A stretch of 64,000 nucleotides of DNA from Candidatus Scalindua sp. (GCA_018670825.1 JABHIW010000110.1:86091-150090), one strand, 5' to 3'; counted from the first letter of the stretch, positions 32,601 to 38,135 are shown. Made by a program: numbers and translations. The notes: generated by a model from the sequence alone, not told the origin.

Positions 32601-33810
32601 GGCACAGTGTCACTCCTATCACGGAGTTTATCCCCGGCATTAGAGCGCAACGCTGCAGCATAAACTCCAATAGCTGGTCTCCTAATTGTCTTCCCTGAAA
32701 TTGGGGATCAATATTGACAGCCAGAAGCTGTACGACAGGTCCATCAGCCCGGTGAAGCCGGGAAACACCCTCTGAAGTTACACCCTGCAAAGCCTTTTTG
32801 TCGGCGATACGCTGTGAGTAGATCACCCCTACTACCTTGCCATCAAGCACAATAACAAATTGCCCTTCAGGATAATCACTCAGACGTTTTGCCAAAACCT
32901 CTCGGGACATTTGAAGATCGTCAGCCCAGCAGAGTTCCTCCAAACCTTGCAAACCATCCAGATCTCCCCCTTTGGCATAGCGCACCTGATAGTTACGTGC
33001 CTCCAGGTGACTCAGAACAATCTGGGAAGAAGACAAAGCATTGGAAAAAGGCAGAGGCTCTGTTTTTGTGAAAAAACCCACATTGGCCGCCAGAACAATT
33101 GAAACTTCAGCGTCCAAAAGGTTTTGCCCGGAAAAGTCATAACCTGTCATCTGTGGAACAAGTCGATTCAACTCCAGTACAAACAAACCATGTGGATTGT
33201 TTTTCAGCACTTGGGCCCATTTTTGCAAATACTCTCTCCAGGTGTCAATCAACTTGTCATGGGAGAGCGATTTGTCTGGAGAGTTAACGGAGTTCCCGCT
33301 GAGGGATATCTCCGGAGTCGCTTTTTGGGATTCGTTTACTTTGGAAATGGGAGAGTCATAACGAAAATCGATATCTAAAGAGGAGCAAACATACAAAATA
33401 TTTTCAGTATCTTTGATCCCCAAATGGTCCAATTCTGACAGAAGTTTTTCAGGAATATTTATATCGCCTTTTAATATGAGGTGGGGTAAATCTTTGAGTA
33501 CCTTTTCGGTATCGATGAGGGTCGCCTCTCCGGAATCTATACCAATGAGCTGCACCGGGTGTGCCAGGAGATGCTTTCCTCTTTCCGTTTGATCGCAAAG
33601 AGAAAGATAAATCCGCTTTAAAAAGGCCCCATCTCCACAACCGATATCGGCAATATATTTGGGCTGCTTTTCCAAAGGAATGTGTTGGTCAAAACACGCA
33701 AGAATCTGCTTCTCAGCATCTGCAAAATTTCGTTCGTGTTGAGATCCATTGGCAATCACATTTAGTCCACAACCCTGGCGATAGAAATTTTTATTATTAT
33801 CCATCTGCAT
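18406..33810 (-). CDS. Trans-AT polyketide synthase, loading protein (5134 aa)
   Basis: One uninterrupted frame encodes the start of the assembly line. In approximate residues: AprA/SxtA-like MT 40-265; GNAT 270-465; ACP1 about 525; KS1 617-1043; KR1 about 1280-1720; ACP2 about 1783; KS2(0) 1857-2256; DH about 2310-2565; ACP3 about 2629; KS3 2712-3147; KR2 about 3370-3800; cMT about 3830-4190; ACP4 about 4278; KS4(0) 4380-4795; ACP5 about 5040; C-terminal docking helix 5110-5134. There is no AT domain. Two Met codons lie at the start (33810 and 33804); neither has a clear Shine-Dalgarno sequence. The C-terminus ends in a helix motif resembling the one at residue 732 of the next protein, consistent with the two being consecutive. 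KS2 and KS4 lack the HGTGT His and are probably non-elongating. Confidence 0.95.
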   Translation of the reverse strand: MQMDNNKNFYRQGCGLNVIANGSQHERNFADAEKQILACFDQHIPLEKQPKYIADIGCGDGAFLKRIYLSLCDQTERGKHLLAHPVQLIGIDSGEATLIDTEKVLKDLPHLILKGDINIPEKLLSELDHLGIKDTENILYVCSSLDIDFRYDSPISKVNESQKATPEISLSGNSVNSPDKSLSHDKLIDTWREYLQKWAQVLKNNPHGLFVLELNRLVPQMTGYDFSGQNLLDAEVSIVLAANVGFFTKTEPLPFSNALSSSQIVLSHLEARNYQVRYAKGGDLDGLQGLEELCWADDLQMSREVLAKRLSDYPEGQFVIVLDGKVVGVIYSQRIADKKALQGVTSEGVSRLHRADGPVVQLLAVNIDPQFQGRQLGDQLLEFMLQRCALMPGINSVIGVTLCHDYHKQKRQTMTEYIHQRNEQGLLSDPILRFHELHGASVTDIIPQYRPKDVKNEGYGVLVYYDIHNRRRKEVKINAQGFSDGEQVSLDEEDVEEFLEDVLRKLLGSNNGQAFSKERPLMEMGLDSADLLNLSEQMSFKFQRKLESTFFFQYNTHTRIVSYFKELLLKEQTKEKKPENEIPISSHAELTKPGSITAKVPVDAKKSFFNHSEDSHNDEIAIIGMACRLPGGINTPEELWHFLKNGENAIGIMPEGRWSWPHDIDPDKEHIGIDRGGFLEDMECFDAPFFRISPKEVKSMDPQQRILMELSWMTLEDAGYPADTLVNTRTGVFIGASGSDYNRILDQAKIPVNAHVGTGCSMAVLANRISYFYDFHGPSLVIDTACSSSLVAVHKAVQSLQTGESSIAMVGGVNLMCHPANSIAYYKAGMLSSDGKCKTFDRKANGYVRSEGAVMLLLKPMAKAIAEQDRIYAVIKGTACNHGGQASGLTVPNPEQQARLLVDAWQTANISPDTISYIETHGTGTSLGDPVEVQGLKDAFFQALPPSATLQTGTCGLSSIKTNLGHLEAAAGIAGLLKVVLSLQHQELTPSLHFEELNDRIHLADTPFYIIDRHRSWLKTNDQSLHRAGVSSFGSGGTNAHVVLEEYPQKSPEKQWTDIPAAKGPFLFVLSARSKERLQVYTQKFVTWLEGKKEDNFFFESLIYTLQTARQAMEERLAILVSDQEDLIQKLTAFCQQETGGERAPRTGFSLKDCYQKNAKTISPEFKILTEGVLGEQLLRFAIEQRDFAKLAVLWTSGIFIDWNLFYPDLKPHGTISNGIHDRPCHIKLPSYPFARESYWYTEETGIRTVESVANRSTYYLQKQWKSYPIHANKPLYRSADTSRIAILTTEETRELAVLLSREFSQSHILSIQEIKTHLQLPREERRAFDGCVDLVGCGKERVESLDGVKWLQQWIKQGLKEASGPMKLTLLGVTRGLESYQNSSINLSGASRVGLYRMLQSEYSHLQSRHMDADPGKTGKALAKQIALEFQVNDEVPEICYRNEKRYCAHLVARQTEKMPGKDPVFPEENVLWITGGTRGLGYLCAQHFVAHYGVKRLVLTGREELPPRNQWSSYSGENESITKKIHAIQHLEDQGVMVRTLSISLTDQSALEESLQEITGSMGPIGGVIHCAGIEDTNDPAFIRKTMEGVQQVLDPKIAGLDNLLTQSQQEPLQFFLLFSSVSAIIPGLASGLSDYAMANAYMDYVAEARVYGCPLISIQWPSWKETGMGEVKNSAYEQTGLLSHTNQEGLLILDQILSHEIGPVVLPAVVNEELWNPQELLKHKIHKSLSSRSFQKKTDSLETSDSLLTSVQTWLIELFSHELAIDPEEFDLDTPFQDYGSDSILLSQILRKVELKLGASLDPSILLEYSTLGSLASHLVATQTPSLSKELVTQTALTLSSAKYREKSRSASSDIAVVGMSCRFPGAGNLEEYWQLLSEGRSAISLVPGERWETSDHFYAGLLDEITHFDPSFFLIPEEDARAMDPQALLVLEESLNLFSHAGYSLQEIKGSSTGVYLGARSQHQSEERVLHQARNPIVAVGQNYLASNVSQFFDLKGPGMVVDTACSSALTSMNLAINALVSGEIDSALVGGVCLLPDDSTHRLFQQRNLLSKESSFHIFDQRASGVIPGEGVGLILLKTSEQARKDGDTIYAIIKSVAVNNDGRTAGPATPNIQAQKEVMQTALEKTEIKPVEISYIEVNGSGSEVTDLLELKALEAVYGPFHKTPCSLGSAKPNIGHPLCAEGMAGFIKLVLMLERRQQVPFLSGESPMSHYKIESSPFSFCRELTEWAGTTRVAALNCFADGGTNAHVILESLPEDQPGNSELTLVHRKPISPPELQRVRIREGSGTFPQRERDPIKITNPWTETLDSNHPVFKSHTAFGQELLPGLAYIDLLYQYFREKGYAYDELELRNLSIFHPLIVRQGDNIRLDIQCSKVKPDVWKIQVKGQEKLYINAEMHRQEPTVFEERLDFNSIRNSAQKTVPLSDIYDQCRNLELVHTGFLKARGTIYSLDDANFIQISLPPEATPGAYDFMFHPTLLDSSAVGSGGLFSSQAKQELFLPLFYKSFRASSLLQSQCITRIRTSSREEKKELISLDMEFFHVSGEKIGELKNFTNKRVPETGFVNPSQRKATPQKTNGRPSLQQNRRTADSSERFLKEVIASQLKISTEEIDSDCGYYEMGLSSSMLLLVVKEIEKKLSTTLSPILLFEYTNIRELANHLKELAGSSPEETHQEVQSVAFDEREGSFKPLSATVSTEEVGAEDTDDIAIIGLAGRYPGAENIEEFWINLKAGKDCITTIPSERWDEKIWENLKSPTGKKLSKWGGFIQNHDCFDPQFFRISPREAETMDPQERLFLQACSEVMEDAGYTASNLVVPHGRHQRRKVGVFVGVMHNDYTIIGAESITTGERFPLSINYAPIANRVSYYYNFHGPSLAIDTVCSSSLTAVHLAIGSILRGESQVAIAGGVNLSLHPNKYLTYGLMDMHASDGRCHTFGDGGDGYVSGEGIGAVLLKPLKRAVQDQDHIYAVIKGSAINHGGKVSGFTVPSPVAHSHVIEECLERAGIGARTISCVEAHGTGTSLGDPIEIQGLAKAYAQNTSDLQFCSIGSVKSNIGHAESAAGISGLSKVVLQLHHKTLVPSLHAETENPHINFKASPFFVQHKTETWQQPVITSNGKSHSCPRRAGLSSFGAYGSNAHLILEEYIPQTVGSMAAGDTKNSPVLIPLSAKNEERLRVYANKLHTFLEEADQSIDLRQIAYTLQFGREAMEARVVFLVKKNEELHEKLKAFAGGESITNHCWQGGLKQEKKTISLFSPEDIQQMVNKWIAEGKLEKLAELWAQGFTLNWQSLYEEGDSQHVGCADGRPLRVSLPTYPFAKQRYWVPTDRQADTIQRQTTVSDSVITPLSPHVLPQDGLVSVESPVHSLLLAPVWNSLTFPESNIPVPAKTEQVVIVGGTQDQKSKIKQLYPLADLLQMDNPQTIDELVNKITTLGSIEHFVWIVPSIPLISMAEESIIQDQDQGIFPVFRVIKALLSLGYGDQVLSWTFITTQTLAVGRQEEVNPTHASLHGLIGSVAKEYPRWKIRYLDMETEGDWPIREIFLLPFDVQGEALVYRRKEWFKATLVSYRSSFSDHPLYRPEGVYVVIGGSGGLGEVWSKYMIEHYQARIIWIGRRKMNEEIQHKLDVLAKLGPAPQYISADATNPQSLQKAYEEIKQNHTRIHGVIHSAVGIFDQSLAKMEEKQFRDILSVKIDVSVRMAQVFQSEPLDFVLFFSSIAAWEKAGGMSGYSAGSTFKDAFALQLSRDWNCKVKVMNWGNWSIGTGDTISKASKIRLQQAGIRTIDVKEGLEALEVLLTGSRDQLVFMKTQNPQGLEIMDSNEWMTGYPETIPSCVNNIQKIAKPEVQQQNLQSASIFQNEAIEEPLLKLYGGILQSLRLIGTDKTATDPIAFYHRWLAESRKILTKRNALPNNPSLALEAIWKEWEQTTSHWKQDPDKKAAVILVEACLRALPDILTGKQRATDVIFPQASMELVEGLFRGNLVADYFNEFLGNALVAIIQQRSVLEQSKHSDPTAIRILEIGAGTGGTTANILPKLKPFRQQIEEYCYTDISKAFLFHAEEHFASQYPYIRTQLFDVEKPLAQQNIQAGQYDLVIATNVLHATKNIRQTLRNAKALLRKRGIILLNEISDKSLYAHLTFGLLEGWWLNEDDALRIPGSPALYPEVWQRVLQEEGFYSVLFPAQSEHRLGQQIVIAESDGIIRQKQEHTVKTGELPEQPLRRVPVKSPQKEITQDLIKEKTTEYFKTLVGKTLKIEASQIDSSEPLESYGIDSILIGQITSVLREEFDEVKGTLFFEVQTIDALVEYFINNHKERLSEIFGPNHPGAEEEIVDEETSQPTELGLEMPEHLQTSAGTEQPVKIHQGKGDQEKIQSASDAIAVIGMSGRYPKAETLENYWENLQTGRSCITEVPMDRWSLTGFFEPDPDKAVAEGKSYNKWGGFLDGFADFDPLFFNISAQDANDMDPQGRLLLQECWRAFEEAGYVPSQLDLELRDHIGVYCAMTKVGYNTSFAAMVNRVSYAMDLQGPSIPVDAMCASGLVALHQACESLRRRDIHMALVGAVNLYVEPNAYIKLCRLQMLADSAVPKVFGEGGKGFVPSEGVGAVVLKRLADAERDNDTVLAVIRGSAVNHNGKVNGYGVPNPLKQEAVIRHALENARVSPESIAYVESAANGSEMGDAIEMEALTRIFQHNRNGNPSAYRIGSLKSTLGHGESVSAMAQFMKVVLQLNHKKLCPTRVSEQRNPEIHFDTLPFTIQSELEDWPQLSLKGKKIPRRAGINSMGAGGVNAHMIVEEYLPPIVKEPNLAPASAPVVFVLSAKTEQVFTHYLTLWKDYLGKHPGSDLTRLAFSLQMGREMMKYRFACVVTSSKELILCLESAAKKESQPHCYKGVIDHTENIGALIEDHQIESLLVKKDLNKLARLWVNGATISWEKLYLEEMPKHLPLLPTYPFVRKTYWHGAMPTPELPEKIAQCTADNNGANFPVEKLLPSVGGDNDPCSVDLKPTRKIIRAVINNMLNFDTEDEIDQGMSFSEMGFSSITIVLFIEKLNQEFDLTLRETTAFDYPNIQELTLYISTQLLEREEKQVSIETEIKKSDGEEGPINKNEYESILLDFVQNKINEQDALDQIGL
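20850..25680 (-). other. PKS module 3: KS3-KR-cMT-ACP4
   Basis: KS3 has DTVCSSS (about 25155), HGTGT (about 24745) and NIGH. KR2 has GGSGGLGE (about 23035) and a Tyr in MSGYSAGS (about 22625). cMT has EIGAGTGG (about 21730) and NVLHAT. ACP4 has GIDSIL (about 20985). There is no DH. Predicted output: an alpha-methyl-beta-hydroxy thioester, handed to KS4(0). The KR-cMT-ACP block is closely similar in sequence to that of module 5, suggesting internal duplication. Confidence 0.85.
25790..28245 (-). other. PKS module 2: KS2(0)-DH-ACP3, second half of a dehydrating bimodule
   Basis: KS2 keeps TACSSA (about 27785) and NIGH, but the HGTGT box is NGSGS (about 27370), so the catalytic His is Asn. The DH-fold domain has an intact HxxxGxxxxP motif (HTAFGQELLP, about 26840), yet the second motif reads LLDSSAV, an Asp without the usual Gln/His four residues on. 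ACP3 has GLSSSM, with Ser instead of Asp before the attachment Ser. The bimodule should dehydrate the KR1 hydroxyl. The altered DH motif leaves room for isomerisation or another DH-like reaction. Confidence 0.8.
28330..31960 (-). other. PKS module 1: KS1-KR-ACP2
   Basis: KS1 has TACSSS (about 31455), HGTGT (about 31045) and NLGH. KR1 has TGGTRGLG (about 29380), the FSSVSA serine region and LSDYAMANAYMD (about 28880). ACP2 has GSDSIL (about 28465). The following module is KS0-DH-ACP, so this is the first half of a KS-KR-ACP-KS0-DH-ACP dehydrating bimodule, a known trans-AT arrangement. Confidence 0.85.
32080..33810 (-). other. PKS loading module: MT-GNAT-ACP1
   Basis: The first ~265 residues are a methyltransferase with the SAM motif ADIGCGDG (about 33650) and the SSLDIDFRY region resembling the MT of AprA- and SxtA-type starters. 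Residues ~270-465 form a GNAT domain with LLAVNIDPQFQGRQLGDQ (acyl-CoA-binding region) and DPILRFHELHGA, matching the decarboxylating GNAT starters of CurA-like enzymes. ACP1 has MGLDSADLL (about 32228). Known relatives decarboxylate malonyl- or methylmalonyl-CoA and load acetyl; with the MT they can make propionyl or branched starters. The MT keeps its SAM motif, so methylation is possible. The starter identity is inferred. Confidence 0.85.
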
Positions 33811-33994
33811 GAATATTAAACAGAAATAATTTAATTATTATTTCACAGAAAACAGGTTTTATAAAAACATCCGTGGGTATTTACAAAATCCAACTCAACG
33901 ACATCGGCTTACCATCTGCCGATTCCTATAACACGTCCAACAGTTATTCTAGATCGGAGAACACTTTTACGACTTAACATATATTCAAAAAGGC
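33811..33994. other. Intergenic spacer upstream of the PKS genes
   Basis: This AT-rich gap lies between the end of the P-type ATPase gene and the first PKS gene, both on the minus strand. It contains a 6-bp inverted repeat (ATCGGC at 33903, GCCGAT at 33918) with no adjoining T-run, so it is not a convincing terminator. No confident promoter was identified. If the PKS has its own promoter it is probably here. Confidence 0.5.
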
Positions 33995-35986
33995 TTAAGA
34001 TGCTTTCTTGGATAATTTCACCGGCTGCATAACATTATGCATCACCATCGCGCCAAATGTAGTATTTACCATGAGGGAAGTAAGGACTCCGTAATGTAAT
34101 AAAAAGGCGCCTCCCATATTGATTACTCCCGGCGCAATAGTAAGATTAAGAGTACTTTTAAGATTTGCATCCAGACTTTTCGAAATATCAAAAAGTTCAC
34201 ACAGGGAAGACAAACTGCCATCCATGAGAATGATCTCAGCTCTATCAGTGGCAATTGTTGTAGCTCCGCACAGGGAGATTGATACATTAGCCTTATCCAT
34301 AGCAATGGTATCATTTAAACCGTCACCAATAAAACAGACCGTCTTGTTCTTATCCTGTAGTTGCTCAACAACACGAGCTTTGCCTTCGGGAAGAATATCA
34401 TAATAATAATCATCCATGCATAACTCTTGTGCCAGCTTTTCCGTAGGTGTTTTGTGGTCTCCTGAAACAATGGCAATATGTTTTATTCCATGCATCCTTA
34501 ACCCACTGATAACATCTTTTACTTCAGGACGTATATGCGGCTGTAGCTCAATAGCGCCACATACCTTATCATTTACTGCCACCAATACAAGTGAATTACC
34601 TTTACTATGCGAATCTGCCTGTGCATCGTTTATAGAATCGGGAATAGATGCCCCTTCCTCCTTCATAAATCTGGCGCTGCCAACCTTAATGGTCTTCCTT
34701 CCGATCAGCACTATAATGCCGTAACCTATCTGGTATTTGGAATCATCTATATCCGCAATATTTAACTTGACCTCTTCAGCTTTTTTAAGAATGGCCCTGG
34801 CAATTGGGTGTGTGAGCCTTCGCTCTGCAGCTGCAGCATAGCCCAGAATTGTATTCTCTTTGTACTTTCCACAAGCAATAATTCTCTTCACCTCAGGTTC
34901 CTCAGATGTAAGAGTACCGGTCTTATCAAAAAGTACGGTGTCTACCTGGCATAGACTTTCTATAGCCCGGCCGTCTTTAACCAGAATACCTTTCTTGGAA
35001 GCCTTGGTAATATGGTTAAGTGTTCCAAGCGGTGCTAATATCCTGATGCGATTCCCGATATGACTATTAATGAAGACAGCAGTTGCCACAGGGCCAACTA
35101 CCGGCAATAGAATGCCGGCAATACCAAGCATTGGGAGAGTTGCTTTATCTGCCCATTCCTCACCCTTCAATTGTGCTTTGGATTTGAAATCAATAGAATG
35201 GATCAGGATATCGTTAATGCTGGAAAGTGTCGTATCTCTCCCTGATTTTAAAACCTTAATATTAATTCGTCCGGCAAGAATTACGGTGCTGGCAAATACA
35301 CAATCACCTTCTCCTTTTTCTGCCGGTTGTGATTCTCCTGTGAATGATTGCTGATCAATGGTCGCCAACCCTTCCAGGATTACGCCATCAACCGGTATTA
35401 CTTCACCGGTTTGCACAACCAGAATATCATTGGCCTTAACATCCTTTATAGGTACCTCAACTTCAACATCGTCGACCAGAATCCATGCTGTTTGAGGAAT
35501 TTGCTCAAAGACATCACTGATCATTTTCTTAGAATCGTCTTTGGCCTTTTCAATCGACATTTTCCCTGTATGCATCAACCAGATACCAAAGGACGCAGCA
35601 AAATACTGATTAACATAAAGCGTCAAGATATCAGCAACAAAAAAGAGTACATTTACATCAATTTTTTTGTCTTTTATCAGCGCTTTTTCAACATCTCTCA
35701 TATAGGGGATTGCAGTGTAAATGTAAAGAGCAAGACTGATAGGTGCCAGGGGCGGGAAAATAAATTGCCTTATTCCTGACAAGCCCATAGATAACAAAGC
35801 CATTTTATTGTAGTGTTGAAGCTGTTCCTTCGGGCAATCAACCTTATCTTCCGAATCTTGATTTGTTTGAGACTCGGTTTTCGGTTTGGAACTCATGCCT
35901 TCTTCAGGATTTTTGTTCTTTGCATTTTTTCCATTACGCTTTACTCCATAATAAGAAATAATCAAAATCCCAATTTCAATCAGCAT
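33995..35986 (-). CDS. Non-canonical P-type ATPase, P1B-like but without a CPC motif
   Basis: A 663-aa membrane cation-ATPase. Visible P-type motifs are SFTGES (actuator), DKTGTLT (phosphorylation Asp), the P1B-type HP locus (LTHPIA) and GDGLND (hinge). Two P1B features are missing. There is no N-terminal heavy-metal-associated (CxxC) domain; instead there is a hydrophilic Lys/Glu-rich stretch after one membrane segment. The CPC/SPC motif in the metal-binding helix is replaced by RILAPLGT. The transported ion therefore cannot be guessed. It lies directly upstream of the PKS on the same strand, with a 184-bp gap, so co-transcription is possible. Candidate roles are ion homeostasis or an unrelated housekeeping function; no evidence ties it to the polyketide. 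Confidence 0.85.
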   Translation of the reverse strand: MLIEIGILIISYYGVKRNGKNAKNKNPEEGMSSKPKTESQTNQDSEDKVDCPKEQLQHYNKMALLSMGLSGIRQFIFPPLAPISLALYIYTAIPYMRDVEKALIKDKKIDVNVLFFVADILTLYVNQYFAASFGIWLMHTGKMSIEKAKDDSKKMISDVFEQIPQTAWILVDDVEVEVPIKDVKANDILVVQTGEVIPVDGVILEGLATIDQQSFTGESQPAEKGEGDCVFASTVILAGRINIKVLKSGRDTTLSSINDILIHSIDFKSKAQLKGEEWADKATLPMLGIAGILLPVVGPVATAVFINSHIGNRIRILAPLGTLNHITKASKKGILVKDGRAIESLCQVDTVLFDKTGTLTSEEPEVKRIIACGKYKENTILGYAAAAERRLTHPIARAILKKAEEVKLNIADIDDSKYQIGYGIIVLIGRKTIKVGSARFMKEEGASIPDSINDAQADSHSKGNSLVLVAVNDKVCGAIELQPHIRPEVKDVISGLRMHGIKHIAIVSGDHKTPTEKLAQELCMDDYYYDILPEGKARVVEQLQDKNKTVCFIGDGLNDTIAMDKANVSISLCGATTIATDRAEIILMDGSLSSLCELFDISKSLDANLKSTLNLTIAPGVINMGGAFLLHYGVLTSLMVNTTFGAMVMHNVMQPVKLSKKAS

Positions 35987-36517
35987 AAATAACCTCTCTC
36001 TGTATGCTACATTATAGAGTTACCGCTTAAACGCTTAAAAGCAGATGAATAAGAATTAATATTGCAAAAATCTCTCACAGTATGTGTGTAAATACGAGCT
36101 GCTTCTCTCCCTAAAACTGTTGACTTTAAAAGGTTGGTGTGTCTTGGATTCTAACAATAAAAGAGAAGAAAATCAAACAATATCTCGCCGATCTTCTATG
36201 CGAATGAGAAGTGAAAATCTTAGTATGACTCGGTTGTAAACATATACATCGAAAGCCCTTATTTATCCAATTTGAGTAGTTTTTCTATCAAAAGCTCTAT
36301 TAGAAAGATTAACGGCTGGCACGGACAAGCTATTTCCTTGATTGTTCGTGTTTATTAATGTTTCATACGTCTCTTTTTACTCGTTTTTGGTTGCGGCTGA
36401 GTTGCACTCCGTTTATAGTGCAATTCTCTGACATTCTGATAAAATGTACCTCTCAAACTGAGTACATAACACATTATTCTTAATGGTCTGATTTGTATTT
36501 ATAAATGTGTAATATAT
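35987..36517. other. Divergent intergenic region between ATPase and phosphopantetheinyl transferase genes
   Basis: About 530 AT-rich bases separate two divergently transcribed genes, so promoters for both should lie here. No ORF, RNA gene or clear repeat was recognised. A TGGCAC at about 36316 recalls a sigma-54 -24 box, but the -12 element is missing at the right spacing. Confidence 0.4.
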
Positions 36518-37198
36518 ATGGAAGAGAAAAACAATAAGAATATTATTTCCGGACTGTTTTCCGATAAAGTAAAAACAATGGAACTTAATCCTCTGCTTAC
36601 GACAAAAACAGTTTATCCTGAAGAAGAGATACTTATAAGTAACGCGGTAGAAAAACGAAAAAGAGAGTTCAGAGCCGGTCGCATTTGTGTACGCGAAATA
36701 CTATCACAATTTGGTATAAGAAATTATCCTGTTCTCATGAACAGCAAAAGGGGACCGATCTGGCCAAAGGAAGTTTGCGGCAGTATCTCTCACACTGATG
36801 ACTATTGTGGCGTTGCCATGGCCTTAAAAAAAGATTTTAAAAGTATAGGAATCGATGTAGAGTTGATTGAACGGCTTAACATGGATCTGCAAAAATATAT
36901 ATGTACCCCTGACGAAACCAGATGGTTAGACTCACTCTCAATGCATAAACAGAAAGAATTTCTTGCCTTAATTTTCAGTTCCAAGGAGTGCTTCTATAAA
37001 TGCCAATACCCTATCAGCCAAACATTCCTGGGATTTCAAGATGTTACCGTAAATATTGATAGCAAATCTAATACATTTGAAGCCAGATTAAATATTAAAG
37101 TAGCAAACATATTTGCGAAAGGGTTATACCTTAAAGGGCAATACCTGTTCGAGCAAGGTTATGTTTTTACGGGAATGGAGATAAAAAGTAGCGAGTAA
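36518..37198 (+). CDS. 4'-phosphopantetheinyl transferase (Sfp/EntD superfamily)
   Basis: A 226-aa cytosolic enzyme that transfers the phosphopantetheine arm from CoA to the serine of carrier proteins. Visible family motifs: RKREFRAGRICVREIL (residues ~48-63), GSISHTDDYCGVAMA (~89-103), the Mg-binding IGIDVE (~112) and FSSKECFYK (~154), the equivalent of FSxKExxxK. The layout is EntD-like rather than AcpS-like. The PKS contains at least eight ACPs and lies 2.7 kb away on the other strand, so this is probably its dedicated or shared activating enzyme. The ATG is preceded by an AT-rich stretch without a clear ribosome-binding site. Confidence 0.93.
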   Translation: MEEKNNKNIISGLFSDKVKTMELNPLLTTKTVYPEEEILISNAVEKRKREFRAGRICVREILSQFGIRNYPVLMNSKRGPIWPKEVCGSISHTDDYCGVAMALKKDFKSIGIDVELIERLNMDLQKYICTPDETRWLDSLSMHKQKEFLALIFSSKECFYKCQYPISQTFLGFQDVTVNIDSKSNTFEARLNIKVANIFAKGLYLKGQYLFEQGYVFTGMEIKSSE

Positions 37199-37675
37199 TA
37201 GCATTAATTAAAACACAGACCGTATACTTAACAACAGAAAGCTAAGGAATAATACCGTCAAGGTGTTATCGCTTCAGTCCAATTCTTTTTGCATCAGTAC
37301 ACAACAGAGATAAACTGTTAATAAAGGCATCACAGGACGTAAGAATATAGAACAAGTGCTCTTACCGTTAGAATAACAGGTCCAGGGAAGTCTTTCTATG
37401 CCGTTAACCATTAAAGCAAGTATAGTGTCCCCCGATTACCCCGATTAAAAGTATTATGATATCAAAGGATATTATCATGTCGGTATTACAAAGAAAAAAC
37501 AGGTTGTGTGAAAAGATTAGGAAAATTAAAAAGCTGTACACACATGATTATAAATCTTTTATTCTAATTTTCTGTTTAAAAATATCTCCTTTGCGTTATA
37601 GCTTACATAAACGAATCACGACACATCTTTTTTTTGATTGTTTTGTCAGCGGTAGAGAGTACATTAGATTTTAAT
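37199..37675. other. Intergenic, nothing recognised
   Basis: No convincing gene or RNA in about 475 bases. A 72-codon frame at 37456-37674 is Lys/Ile-rich, overlaps the next gene's upstream region and has no recognisable features, so I leave it unannotated. Confidence 0.5.
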
Positions 37676-37999
37676 ATGAAATATATAAGAGGATTTACAG
37701 GGATTGTTTTAATAATATTGTATTTTAACCTGGCAGGATGTGCAAAATTATCTGAAGATATAAGAATATCTAAGGATAGTAAGGGTTTAATAAAAATCGG
37801 AATGACAGAAGCTCAGGTTACTGAGATAGTAGGAAGAGGTGTTAGCTCTCAAGATTATTACCATGTGAATACAACAGAATATGAAAAGCATACTATTTGG
37901 AAAACTCGTAGTAGTTTATTGTCTGATTCGATTACAAACTATACGTTTGAATTCAGAAATGGCAAGTTAACAGACTGGAGTAAGAGTGGTAGTAAGTAA
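37676..37999 (+). CDS. Small lipoprotein with SmpA/BamE-like motif
   Basis: A 107-aa protein starting at the ATG at 37676. The frame is open back to 37634, but this start places a proper lipoprotein signal first: basic MKYIRG, a hydrophobic stretch, then the lipobox NLAGC with Cys at residue 20. The mature part contains IKIGMTEAQVTEIVG, the GMTxxqVxxilG pattern of the BamE/SmpA (BLIP-like) fold, and a beta-rich tail (TFEFRNGKLTDW). Such proteins sit on a membrane facing the periplasm. Its role here is unknown; a true BamE function is not claimed. GGTAGAGAG lies about 16 bases before the ATG. Confidence 0.7.
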   Translation: MKYIRGFTGIVLIILYFNLAGCAKLSEDIRISKDSKGLIKIGMTEAQVTEIVGRGVSSQDYYHVNTTEYEKHTIWKTRSSLLSDSITNYTFEFRNGKLTDWSKSGSK

Positions 38000-38135
38000 T
38001 AAGTAACCGGATTATAAGTTGATCATCGTCTCAGAAACAAATAAATATTAGGGCATTTTATGCATCTCTGGACATTAATAGTCAATATTGTAGATGGTTT
38101 TAAGAACTCGTACAATTGAGCTTTTATAGGATAGA

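Noticed and set aside
1..33810. Acyltransferase domains in the PKS (GHS-like motifs)
   Set aside because: The GHSES and GHGES strings belong to the NIGH/LGH region of KS domains. No GHSxG nucleophile elbow of an AT was found, so the line is trans-AT.
33903..33923. Terminator between the P-type ATPase and the PKS
   Set aside because: The 6-bp inverted repeat is short and is not followed by a T-run on either strand.
36310..36335. Sigma-54 promoter (TGGCAC) upstream of the phosphopantetheinyl transferase
   Set aside because: The -24-like TGGCAC is not followed by a TTGC box at the right spacing; the nearest GC is one base too close and lacks TT.
37456..37674. 72-codon ORF
   Set aside because: Basic, low-complexity product with no family features or ribosome-binding site; it overlaps the region just before a well-supported lipoprotein start.
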